A stretch of 64,000 nt of DNA, taken from positions 124,001-188,000 of the forward strand of contig NZ_FOUY01000004.1 of the NCBI RefSeq assembly GCF_900115005.1, given 5' to 3'. Below the pieces are notes generated by a model. That model saw only the letters and a program-made list of their open reading frames with translations, searched no databases and had not been told where the DNA came from. Position 1 is the first letter of the stretch; each line of letters starts with the position of its first letter. This stretch comes from Pseudonocardia ammonioxydans. GTDB lineage: Bacteria > Actinomycetota > Actinomycetes > Mycobacteriales > Pseudonocardiaceae. Positions 51,237-58,938 of the stretch are shown here, piece by piece. The position numbers were made by a program, and so were the translations under genes.

Positions 51237-52034
51237 CTACCGACCCTCGAGGTCGTCGAGGCGGGCCGTGGCCCGTCCGAGCTGGCGGGCCATCTCGTCC
51301 AGCCGGGCCTGCAGCAGCGCCATCTCCGCGGTGAGCACCGCGACCGCGCCTGCGGTGGCGGCCGGTTCCCGGTCGAGCGGATCGCGGCCGAACGCCGAAT
51401 CATCGAGCGGGCGGTCGTCGAGCGGGCGGTCGTCGAACGGGCCGTCCGGGCCGGCGCCGCCGGCGGTGACCGGCGCGAGCGGGCCGGCAGGGACGTCGTC
51501 GGGCAGCAGTGTCACCCCGGCGAGCCGGGCGAACCGCTCCGGCGAGAGCACCGGGCGGGCGCCGGCGCAGCGCGCGCACACCGGCTCCAGCCGCCGCCAG
51601 CCGTGCTGCCCCGACCCGGTGTCGGCCAGGGCCGACACCGTCGCCCCGCAGCGGCACGGCCGCATCCGCAGCGAGCGCACCCGTTGCCGGGAGTACCGCA
51701 GCCCCAGCTCGTAGCGCCGGAACCGCCCGGACACCGCCACCTCCAGCAGCACCGAGCCCTGGTGCTCGGGCGCGCACGCCAGCTCCCGGGCGTCGGAGTC
51801 GGAGTGGAAGCAGTAGAAGCCGCAGTCGCACCAGCGCGACGGACAGGAGTGCCGGCAGCCGTGGGCACACACCGCGTCGTCGACGGTGCGGTACACGTGC
51901 GCACGGCCGAGCGTGACCCCGCTGAACCCTGCCGTCGTGCCGTCGGCGGACAGCATGGGAAAGGCCAGCTTGTGCCCCGTCAGCGGGCCGGTCGGGCGCT
52001 CCAGCGGCGTGCGGCGGAACAGACCGCCCGGCAT
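51237..52034 (-). CDS. Cys-rich hypothetical protein, 265 aa
   Basis: No family is recognised. Residues about 55-85 are unusually rich in Cys and His (CAHGCRHSCPSRWCDCGFYCFH). A second group follows (PCRCGATVSAL, then VCARCAG, about 125-157), giving a CxC...CxxC arrangement like a zinc ribbon. Metal binding is likely. The tail has three DDRPL/DDRPF-type pentads from 15-bp repeats and ends in a coiled coil (LTAEMALLQARLDEMARQLGRATARLDDLE). It starts 1 bp after the stop of the small gene upstream, with GAGG as ribosome site, so the two are probably co-translated. There is no signal peptide. Confidence 0.65.
   Translation of the reverse strand: MPGGLFRRTPLERPTGPLTGHKLAFPMLSADGTTAGFSGVTLGRAHVYRTVDDAVCAHGCRHSCPSRWCDCGFYCFHSDSDARELACAPEHQGSVLLEVAVSGRFRRYELGLRYSRQRVRSLRMRPCRCGATVSALADTGSGQHGWRRLEPVCARCAGARPVLSPERFARLAGVTLLPDDVPAGPLAPVTAGGAGPDGPFDDRPLDDRPLDDSAFGRDPLDREPAATAGAVAVLTAEMALLQARLDEMARQLGRATARLDDLEGR
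51403..51447. repeat. 15-bp repeats in the Cys-rich protein gene
   Basis: TCGAGCGGGCGGTCG occurs twice perfectly (51403-51417 and 51418-51432), and a third time with changes (51433-51447). It encodes the DDRPL/DDRPF pentads. Confidence 0.85.
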
Positions 52035-52035
52035 G

Positions 52036-52200
52036 TCAGTCCTCGCGCGACCCCGAGCGGGCCGGCTGTTCCTGCTCGATCGGCGACCAGTCGGCGACCT
52101 CGGGCTCGGGCACGGGTGCCGGCCGTTCCTGCGTGGCGGCGAGCCGGTCGGCCTCGTGGTCGACGGCGAATCCCTCGGCGATCTTGCGGCCCAGTCTCAT
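52036..52200 (-). CDS. Small hypothetical protein, 54 aa
   Basis: ATG 52200 follows GGGAGGCGTC, one of the best ribosome sites in the window. The product is acidic (MRLGRKIAEGFAVDHEADRL then PVPEPEVADWSPIEQEQPARSGSRED). It has an N-terminal amphipathic helix and a disordered tail, with no known family. The stop lies 1 bp before the Cys-rich protein start, so the pair probably forms one translational unit. The conserved start signal and tight spacing are the main reasons to call it real. Confidence 0.6.
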   Translation of the reverse strand: MRLGRKIAEGFAVDHEADRLAATQERPAPVPEPEVADWSPIEQEQPARSGSRED

Positions 52201-52380
52201 GACGCCTCCCGTGATCCGGGTTCCCCGGGCGGACCGTGATGTGGCCGCCGTCACCAGGCTGACCCTTCCGAGCGATGTTGTCCAGCGCGGAACGGGTGAG
52301 GCGGTGAACGTTACGGATCACATCGATCCGGGGCCCCGCGCCGGTACCGTCCATGACCGGACGGACACCGGGGGTGATCG

Positions 52381-53547
52381 ATGCGGGGCGCGGCGCGGTA
52401 CGGGATCGAACACGAGCTGGCGCTGCTGCGGCCGGACGGCACGCTCGCCGACTTCACCTCGCTCAGCCACGCCGAGGTCGCCCGGATCGTCGGGGAGCTG
52501 CCGGACCTCCCCGGCGGCCAGGAGGACCTCCGGATCGGTGACGCGGGCATCCGGCTCAAGCGCTGGTACGCCGAGGGCTACGAGCGGATCGACGAGGACG
52601 GCGAGCTGCTGCGGTTCGAGCCGAAGGGCATCGAGATCCGCACCGTCGTGCACGACTCGGTGACCGCCGCCGAGGCCGCCGTCGCGGCCGACGCGCGCAC
52701 GCTCGCCGGGGTCGCCGGGCGGCACGGCCTGCGCCCGGTCGCCTTCGGGCACCACCCCGTGCGGTTGGTGTACCGGCTCGACCCGCCGCCGAACGCGCGG
52801 GAGCGGGCGCTCATGGCCGACTCGCCGGAGGAGCGGACCGCGCACCTGCACATGGTCACCTGGGGCCCGGACCTGAACCTGTCGTTCCCCGAGGCCGGCA
52901 GCGACCCGGCGGTGCTGGCCGACGCGGCCGCCAAGCTCACCTACTACAGCCCGTACCTGGTGCCGTGGTCGTTCTCCTCGCCGTTCCGCGACGGGCGGCC
53001 GTGGGGCGGGCTCTCCGCGCGCACGTCGCGGCGGACCGGGGCCCGTCCGGCCGCGCTCGCCTACCTCGCGCCGGACGCGGTGCTGCCGCCGTCGGACCCG
53101 AGCCTGGTCCGGCACGCCGGCATCCCGGGGGAGATCGGACGGATCGAGTTCAAGGCGTTCGACGCCGTCGCGGCGATCCCGGAGGAGGAGCCGGCCGACG
53201 GGGGCGGGCCGGGCCTGCTCGGTGCGCTGCTCGGGCTGCTCACCGGGCTGCTGCTGGACCGCACGCTGCCCGGCAGGCGGCGGACCCCGGACGTGACCGC
53301 GCACCGGCACGTGGCGCTGCGGGGGTGGTCCGACCCGGCGATCCGGGCCGGGTCGCAGGCCGTGCTCGACGCCGCCGAGGCCGCCCTGCGGGACCGGCCC
53401 GGGCACGAGGCGGGCTGGGCGATGCTGCGCGAGCGGCTGGCCCGCCGGGAGACCCCGGCGGACCGGATGCTCGCCCGGTACCGCTCCGGCGGCGGGATCG
53501 CGGGCCTGAGCCGGAGCCCCGCCGCCGGAGTCCGGGGTCAGCGGTAG
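52381..53547 (+). CDS. GCS2 / carboxylate-amine ligase-like protein
   Basis: The 388-residue product begins [27 protein letters not shown] resembles the GxExE metal/ATP motif at the start of glutamate-cysteine ligase type 2 and YbdK proteins. [15 protein letters not shown] and [23 protein letters not shown] are consistent with that fold. It also has [17 protein letters not shown]. Unusually, a hydrophobic Gly/Leu stretch ([18 protein letters not shown], about residues 278-296) interrupts the C-terminal part. Substrate and activity are unknown, and ligase function is inference. Its last 10 bp overlap panB tail-to-tail. Confidence 0.55.
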   Translation: MRGAARYGIEHELALLRPDGTLADFTSLSHAEVARIVGELPDLPGGQEDLRIGDAGIRLKRWYAEGYERIDEDGELLRFEPKGIEIRTVVHDSVTAAEAAVAADARTLAGVAGRHGLRPVAFGHHPVRLVYRLDPPPNARERALMADSPEERTAHLHMVTWGPDLNLSFPEAGSDPAVLADAAAKLTYYSPYLVPWSFSSPFRDGRPWGGLSARTSRRTGARPAALAYLAPDAVLPPSDPSLVRHAGIPGEIGRIEFKAFDAVAAIPEEEPADGGGPGLLGALLGLLTGLLLDRTLPGRRRTPDVTAHRHVALRGWSDPAIRAGSQAVLDAAEAALRDRPGHEAGWAMLRERLARRETPADRMLARYRSGGGIAGLSRSPAAGVRGQR

Positions 53548-54401
53548 CTGTGCTCCTCGGCCGGGTACGCGCCGCCGCGGACGTCGGCGGCGAACGCCGC
53601 GGCCGCGTCGTGCAGCACCGCGCCGACCTCGGCGTAGCGCTTGACGAACCGTGGCACCTTCCCGCGGTTCATGCCGGCCATGTCCGACCACACCAGCACC
53701 TGGGCGTCGCAGTCCGGCCCGGCACCGATCCCGACGGTCGGGATCCGCAGCTCACCGGTCACCCGCTTCGCGACGTCGGCGGGGACCATCTCGAGCACCA
53801 CGGCGAACGCCCCGGCCTCCTGGACGGCCAGCGCGTCCTCGACCAGCTTGTCGGCGGCGTCGCCGCGGCCCTGGATCCGGAACCCGCCGAGCGAGTGCTC
53901 GCTCTGCGGGGTGAAGCCGAGGTGGCCCATCACCGGCACCCCGGACGCGGTCAGCGCCTCGATCTGCGGGGCGAACCGGGCGCCGCCCTCGAGCTTCACC
54001 GCGTGCGCCCCGGCCTCCTTCATGAACCGGAACGCCGCCTCCTGGGCCTGTCCGGGGGAGACCTGGTAGCTGCCGAAGGGCAGGTCGGCGACGACCAGTG
54101 CGCTGCGCGCGCCGCGCACGACGGCCCGGGTCAGCGGGATCATGTCGTCGACGGTCACCGGGATGGTGTTGTCGTGGCCGAAGACGTTGTTGCCCGCCGA
54201 GTCGCCGACCAGCAGCACCGGGATGCCGGCGTCGTCGAAGATCTCGGCGGAGTAGACGTCGTAGGCGGTCAGCATGGGCCAGCGCCGCCCCTCCTGCTTC
54301 CACTGCAGCAGGTGGTGGACGCGGGTCCGCTTCGGGCTCGCGGTCGTCCGGTACGGGGCCTCTGCCTCGTTCCCGGCGGGCGCGCCGTCGTGTGTGCTCA
54401 C
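53538..54401 (-). CDS. panB: 3-methyl-2-oxobutanoate hydroxymethyltransferase
   Basis: GTG 54401 follows GGAAGGAGCTCACTG. The 287-residue protein has the PanB barrel signatures: [41 protein letters not shown] with the metal-binding [31 protein letters not shown], and [20 protein letters not shown]. It makes ketopantoate from 2-oxoisovalerate and methylene-tetrahydrofolate, the first step of pantothenate and CoA synthesis. It is divergent from the secreted hydrolase gene, and the panB - hydrolase - glnA2 order is the same as in Mycobacterium. Confidence 0.95.
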   Translation of the reverse strand: MSTHDGAPAGNEAEAPYRTTASPKRTRVHHLLQWKQEGRRWPMLTAYDVYSAEIFDDAGIPVLLVGDSAGNNVFGHDNTIPVTVDDMIPLTRAVVRGARSALVVADLPFGSYQVSPGQAQEAAFRFMKEAGAHAVKLEGGARFAPQIEALTASGVPVMGHLGFTPQSEHSLGGFRIQGRGDAADKLVEDALAVQEAGAFAVVLEMVPADVAKRVTGELRIPTVGIGAGPDCDAQVLVWSDMAGMNRGKVPRFVKRYAEVGAVLHDAAAAFAADVRGGAYPAEEHSYR

Positions 54402-54572
54402 CAGTGAGCTCCTTCCGTGCCTCGAGGCCCGCGCAGATCGCGGGTCCCCGGGTTCGCCGTCGGTGGCGATCGCCAGGGTGGCAGCGGTGCCGCCCCGGTG
54501 GGCGCCGGTGTGGGAACGCTCACCCGGCGCCCGGCCAACCCCCGTACCCGGTCACCGTCGGGGGTCGATGGC

Positions 54573-56231
54573 ATGCTCCCCGTCATGCTCCCCCGCCTGC
54601 CGCGCCCTCGTTCCGGACATGCCGGACACGCCGTACCGCCGGTCCGACGGGCGGGGCGGCGACGGCGCGGCCGGGTCGCCGGTGCGGTGGCGCTCGCCGC
54701 GGCGGTGACGATGCTGGTGGGCTCCTGCTCGGGGGCCGGGACGAGCTCCGAGCAGCAGCCCGCCGCGCAGCCGGCGCCGGAGCTCGCGCAGTTCTACGAC
54801 CAGCAGCTGAGCTGGGGCCCGTGTGCCGACTACGCGCGGTCCGACGACGACCGTCAGGCGTTCGCCGACCCCCAGTTCGACTGCACCCGGGTCACCGTCC
54901 CGCAGGACTACGCCCAGCCCGACGGCGAGACCATGCAGATCGCCCTGCTGCGCAAGAAGGCCACCGGCAACAAGATCGGTTCGTTGTTCACCGATCCGGG
55001 CGGCCCCGGCGCCTCGGGCACCTCGTTCATGGCGAGCACCGGCGCGACCTGGGCGGACAACGGACTGGGTGACCGGTTCGACCTCATCGGCTTCGACCCG
55101 CGCGGCACCGGGGCCAGCGAGCCGGCGATCGACTGCCAGACCGACGAGGAGGTCGACGACGCCCGGACCAAGGTCTTCGCCGACCCGTCCCCGGCGGGGG
55201 TGGCGGCGGCCGAGGCGTTCAACAAGCAGTTCGCCGACCACTGCACCGAGCGCACCGGTGCCGACGTGCTGGCCCACGTCGGCACCCGCGACGTCGCCCA
55301 GGACATGGACGTCCTGCGGGCCGCGGTCGGCGACGAGAAGATGACCTACGCCGGCTTCTCCTACGGCACCGAGCTCGGCACCGCCTACGCGGAGGCGTTC
55401 CCGCAGAACGTGCGGGCGCTGCTGCTGGACGGGGCGGTCGACCCCACCCAGACCACGATGGACTCGACGGTGAAGCAGAACGCCGGGTTCCAGCAGGCGT
55501 TCGACGCCTTCGCCGCGGACTGCACGAGCAAGCCGAACTGCCCGCTGGGCACCGACCCGGCGCAGGCGACCAGGGCGTTCCAGACGATCATGCAGCCGCT
55601 GATCGACCAGCCGGTCCCGACCAGCGACGGCCGCATGCTCAGCTTCAACGACGCGCAGACCGGGGTGAGCCAGGCGCTCTACGTCTCCCAGCTGTGGCCC
55701 GCCCTGCAGCAGGGCATCTCGCAGGTCGCGAACGGCAACGGCGACTTCCTGATGACGCTGGCCGATCTCTACTACCAGCGTGACCAGCAGGGCCGCTACA
55801 CGAACATGCTGGAGGCGTTCCAGGCGATCACGTGCGTGAACCAGCCGCCGCTGCGTGAGCCCGAGGAGGCGCTCGAGCTGGCGCAGAAGGCCGACGAGGC
55901 GGCTCCGTTCCGGTCCACCGGGCGGGGCCCGGTCGGTGCCCGGGACTCGTGCGCGTTCTGGCCGGTGCCGCCGACCAGCGAGCCGCACACGCCGCAGGTG
56001 GAGGGACTCCCGCCGGTGCTCGTGGTGTCGGTCACCGGTGACCCGGCGACGCCGTACCAGGCCGGGGTCGACCTCGCCGACCAGCTCGGCGGCAGCCTGC
56101 TGAAGGTCAACGGCGAGCAGCACACCGCCGCCCTGCAGGGCGACCCCTGCGTGGACCGCTACGCCGTCGACTACCTGATCGACCTGAAGCTGCCGGACGA
56201 GGGTGCCGAGTGCACCCTGGCCCCGGCCTGA
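54573..56231 (+). CDS. Secreted lipoprotein alpha/beta-hydrolase (Hip1/CaeA or tripeptidyl aminopeptidase type)
   Basis: The 552-residue protein has a long basic N-region, a hydrophobic core and a lipobox LVGSC (C52); ATG 54585 is an alternative start. The catalytic triad is visible: S263 in GFSYGTEL, D490 in SVTGDPATPYQAG and H517 in VNGEQHTAAL. The oxyanion strand is LFTDPGGPGASG. The architecture matches Streptomyces tripeptidyl aminopeptidases and Mycobacterium Hip1/CaeA, envelope serine proteases/esterases. Position between panB and glnA2 supports orthology to the Hip1 group. A strong terminator follows. Confidence 0.9.
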   Translation: MLPVMLPRLPRPRSGHAGHAVPPVRRAGRRRRGRVAGAVALAAAVTMLVGSCSGAGTSSEQQPAAQPAPELAQFYDQQLSWGPCADYARSDDDRQAFADPQFDCTRVTVPQDYAQPDGETMQIALLRKKATGNKIGSLFTDPGGPGASGTSFMASTGATWADNGLGDRFDLIGFDPRGTGASEPAIDCQTDEEVDDARTKVFADPSPAGVAAAEAFNKQFADHCTERTGADVLAHVGTRDVAQDMDVLRAAVGDEKMTYAGFSYGTELGTAYAEAFPQNVRALLLDGAVDPTQTTMDSTVKQNAGFQQAFDAFAADCTSKPNCPLGTDPAQATRAFQTIMQPLIDQPVPTSDGRMLSFNDAQTGVSQALYVSQLWPALQQGISQVANGNGDFLMTLADLYYQRDQQGRYTNMLEAFQAITCVNQPPLREPEEALELAQKADEAAPFRSTGRGPVGARDSCAFWPVPPTSEPHTPQVEGLPPVLVVSVTGDPATPYQAGVDLADQLGGSLLKVNGEQHTAALQGDPCVDRYAVDYLIDLKLPDEGAECTLAPA

Positions 56232-56241
56232 TCCGAGCGTG

Positions 56242-56277
56242 CCGGGGTGTGCGGGCCGGGCCGCCCGCACACCCCGG
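56242..56277. terminator. Hairpin terminator after the secreted hydrolase
   Basis: CCGGGGTGTGCGGGC (56242-56256) pairs perfectly with GCCCGCACACCCCGG (56263-56277) across a 6-nt loop, 10 bp after the stop. Confidence 0.85.
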
Positions 56278-56302
56278 ATACAGTCCCGTAACACGGGCTT
56301 CC

Positions 56303-56308
56303 TAGGCT
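56303..56308 (+). promoter_or_regulatory. Candidate -10 hexamer, leaderless glnA2
   Basis: TAGGCT lies 7 nt before the glnA2 ATG in a 38-bp space after the terminator, with no ribosome site. The short space and the upstream terminator favour a dedicated promoter here. Confidence 0.5.
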
Positions 56309-56315
56309 CCGCCGC

Positions 56316-57656
56316 ATGGACCGCCAGCAGGAGTTCGTCCTCCGCACGCTCGAGGAGCGCGACATCCGTTTCGTCCGTCTGTGGTTCACGGACGTGCTCG
56401 GCTACCTCAAGTCGGTGGCCATCGCGCCGGCCGAGCTGGAGGGTGCCTTCGCGGAGGGCATCGGCTTCGACGGCTCGGCCATCGAGGGCTTCGCCCGGGT
56501 CTACGAGTCGGACATGGTGGCCAAGCCCGACCCGTCGACGTTCCAGGTGCTGCCGTGGGAGTCCGGCGGGGAGCACTACTCGGCGCGGATGTTCTGTGAC
56601 ATCGCGATGCCGGACGGGTCGCCGTCCTGGGCGGACCCGCGGCACGTGCTGACCCGCGCGCTGAACAAGGCGGGCGAGGCCGGGTTCACCTGCTACGTGC
56701 ACCCCGAGATCGAGTTCTACCTGCTCAAGAACCTGCCCGACGACGGCTCCCGGCCGATCCCGGCCGACTCCGGCGGCTACTTCGACCAGGCCAGCCACGA
56801 CGTCGCACCGCACTTCCGGCGCAACACCATCGAGACGCTCGAGTCGATGGGCATCTCGGTGGAGTTCAGCCACCACGAGGGCGGCCCCGGCCAGCAGGAG
56901 ATCGACCTGCGCTACGCCGACGCGCTGACCATGGCCGACAACCTCATGACGTTCCGCTACGTCGTGAAGGAGGTCGCGCTGACCCAGGGCGTGCGCGCGT
57001 CGTTCATGCCCAAGCCGTTCTCCGAGCACCCCGGCTCGGCGATGCACACGCACTTCTCGCTGTTCGAGGGCGACACCAACGCCTTCTACGCCCCCGACGA
57101 CCCGTACGAGCTGTCCGCGACCGGCAAGGCGTTCGTGGCCGGCGTGCTGCGGCACGCGCGGGAGATCACCGCGGTCACCAACCAGTGGGTCAACTCCTAC
57201 AAGCGGCTGATCACCGGCGGCGAGGCCCCGACGGCGGTGTCCTGGGGGCACGCGAACCGGTCCGCGCTGGTCCGGGTGCCGATGTACTCGCCGGGCAAGT
57301 CGTCCTCGCGCCGGGTCGAGGTCCGGACCCTGGACTCGGCCTGCAACCCGTACCTGGCCTACGCGGTGATCCTGGGCGCCGGGCTGACCGGGATCAAGAA
57401 GGGCTACGAGCTGCCGCCGGCGACCGAGGACGACGTCTGGGCCCTCACCGACACCGAGCGCAAGGCGCTGGGCTACGAGCTGCTGCCGCAGAACCTGACC
57501 GAGGCGCTCGACCTCATGGAGCGCTCCGAGCTGGTCGCCGAGTACCTCGGTGAGCACGTCTTCGACTTCTTCCTGCGGAACAAGCGCGCCGAGTGGGACG
57601 CCTACCGCCGCAACGTGACCCCGCACGAGCTGGCCACCTACCTGCCGGTGCTGTAG
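56316..57656 (+). CDS. glnA2: Glutamine synthetase, GlnA2 type
   Basis: The 446-residue length is the same as Mycobacterium GlnA2. Type I glutamine synthetase signatures are present: FTDVLGYLKSVAI, GFDGSAIEGFARVYESDM, the metal-binding YVHPEIEFYLLK, EFSHHEGGPGQQEIDLRYADAL, MPKPFSEHPGSAMHTHFSL with the catalytic-loop His, and the ATP-site NPYLAYAVILGAGL. It ligates ammonia to glutamate with ATP in the cytoplasm. Whether it carries an adenylylation Tyr for GlnE is unclear, because the usual NLYxLPP loop appears as GYELPP here. The cupin gene follows after only 10 bp. Confidence 0.92.
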   Translation: MDRQQEFVLRTLEERDIRFVRLWFTDVLGYLKSVAIAPAELEGAFAEGIGFDGSAIEGFARVYESDMVAKPDPSTFQVLPWESGGEHYSARMFCDIAMPDGSPSWADPRHVLTRALNKAGEAGFTCYVHPEIEFYLLKNLPDDGSRPIPADSGGYFDQASHDVAPHFRRNTIETLESMGISVEFSHHEGGPGQQEIDLRYADALTMADNLMTFRYVVKEVALTQGVRASFMPKPFSEHPGSAMHTHFSLFEGDTNAFYAPDDPYELSATGKAFVAGVLRHAREITAVTNQWVNSYKRLITGGEAPTAVSWGHANRSALVRVPMYSPGKSSSRRVEVRTLDSACNPYLAYAVILGAGLTGIKKGYELPPATEDDVWALTDTERKALGYELLPQNLTEALDLMERSELVAEYLGEHVFDFFLRNKRAEWDAYRRNVTPHELATYLPVL

Positions 57657-57666
57657 GAACACAGAC

Positions 57667-58149
57667 GTGTTCGACGGCGACGAGATCATTCTGGGGCCCC
57701 TCCCGAAGGGCATCACGCGGGCGGGCGAGGGCCAGTACCGGCGGGTGTGGAACGTGCTGGGCCACACCTACTGGGCGAAGGCGGTCAGCGAGTCCAGCTT
57801 CGCGTTCGAGACCCTGGACCCGCCCGGTACCGGCGTCCCCCCGCACGTGCACCCGACCCAGGACGAGCACATCCACGTGCTCGACGGCGTGTTCACGCTC
57901 TACCTGGACGGGCAGTGGGAGAAGGCCGGGCCGGGGGACACCGTGCTCATGCCGAAGGGGCTGCCGCACGCGTACTACAACCGCGAGGAGGGCGACGCCC
58001 GGGCACTGTTCTGGGTGAGCCCCGCCGGCCGGCTGGCCCGGCTGTTCGACCACCTGCACGACCTGACCGACCCGGCCGAGGTCGTCCGTGTGTCGGCCCA
58101 GCACGACGTCGAGTTCCTCCCGCCCGGAACGGTCCCCGGCGCGGACTGA
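57667..58149 (+). CDS. Cupin-domain protein, 160 aa
   Basis: GTG 57667 lies 10 bp after the glnA2 stop without its own strong ribosome site, so it is probably co-transcribed. The single cupin domain has motif 1 H60-V-H62-PTQDE67-HIHVLDG and motif 2 GDTVLMPKGLPH101AY, giving two or three His and one Glu as metal ligands. PPGTGVPPHVHPTQDE is typical of small quercetinase-like or sensing cupins. Its enzymatic role is unknown; linkage to glutamine synthesis is only positional. A 10-bp-stem hairpin (58185-58210) follows and is the first element of the repeat array. Confidence 0.8.
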   Translation: MFDGDEIILGPLPKGITRAGEGQYRRVWNVLGHTYWAKAVSESSFAFETLDPPGTGVPPHVHPTQDEHIHVLDGVFTLYLDGQWEKAGPGDTVLMPKGLPHAYYNREEGDARALFWVSPAGRLARLFDHLHDLTDPAEVVRVSAQHDVEFLPPGTVPGAD

Positions 58150-58172
58150 GGCACGTCCCGCCCGCTCAGGTT

Positions 58173-58847
58173 CTCGATCTGCACGCTCCCGCCCGATCGA
58201 GGGCGGGAGCAGCAGGCCCGAGTCCCGGGGCGCTCGAGCCTCGAGAAGCAGCACCGGACCCGGCACGGTCGCGCCCCCGGCGCGGTGGTGGAGCGGCACG
58301 CTCACCCGCCCCGCCGAGGGCGGAATCGTGCAGCTCGCCGGGCCCGGGGGCGTCGATCTGCACGTTCCCGCCCCGGGGAGGGCGACAACGCGCGACTGAC
58401 CTGGTCCGGGGAGCCGACCTGCACGTTCCCGCCCCGTGGAGGGCGACAGCGTGCGCCTCGCCCGGTCCGAGGATGTCGATCTGCACGCCTGTGTCCGTGA
58501 GAGGGCGACAGCGTGCGCCTCGCCTGGCCCGGCGTATCGATCTGCGCGCTCCCGCCCCGGCACGGCCTGAAGGCGTCGCCCGCCCGGCCAAGGGTGCCGA
58601 TCTGGGCTCCGGTGTTCGTGCGAGAGGCGACAGCGTGCGCCTCGCTCGGTTCGGGTGCGTCGATCTGCACGTTCCCGCCGCGAGGAGGGCGTCAGCGTGC
58701 GCCTCGCTCGGTTCGGGTGCGTCGATCTGCGCGCTCCTGCCCCGTGGAGGGCGACAGCGCGCAAGTCACCAGGTCCGCGGGCGTTGATCACCACGGTCCC
58801 GCCCCGTGGAGGGCGACAATGTGCGCCTCGCCCGCCCGCCCGCGGGC
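58173..58847. repeat. Degenerate tandem array of about 62-bp hairpin-forming units
   Basis: Eight units start at 58352, 58413, 58475, 58536, 58596, 58659, 58721 and 58783 (60-65 bp each). Two diverged blocks precede them at 58173 and 58288. The consensus opens GTCGATCTGCACGTTCCCGC, continues CCCGTGGAGGGCGACAGCG, then TGCGCCTCGC and a variable GGTCCGGG tail. Most units can form CGCCC-loop-GGGCG, and several add an outer GCACG/CGTGC stem. The 62-bp step is not a multiple of three and every frame drifts, so it is non-coding. It fills the 789-bp space between convergent genes (cupin and FAD monooxygenase). Confidence 0.88.
58185..58210. terminator. Hairpin terminator after the cupin gene
   Basis: GCTCCCGCCC (58185-58194) pairs perfectly with GGGCGGGAGC (58201-58210) around GATCGA, 35 bp after the cupin stop. 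It is the best stem of the repeat array and may be its founder. Confidence 0.75.
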
Positions 58848-58938
58848 ACTGACCGAATGTCACGTGAGTGCTCCGGCCGGGGCACCTGTGTGACTCTCGA
58901 TGACCAACCGGAGGCGCGGGAGGTGGGTCCGGCAGGGC

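Noticed and set aside
58173..58847. CRISPR array
   Set aside because: Units are directly adjacent, with no unique 30-40 bp spacers; the repeats themselves are degenerate and there are no cas genes.
57514..58863. A 449-codon minus-strand frame and several plus-strand frames across the hairpin array
   Set aside because: The 62-bp repeat step rotates the frame from unit to unit, no ribosome site or conserved protein is seen, and the frame also runs antisense through the cupin gene.
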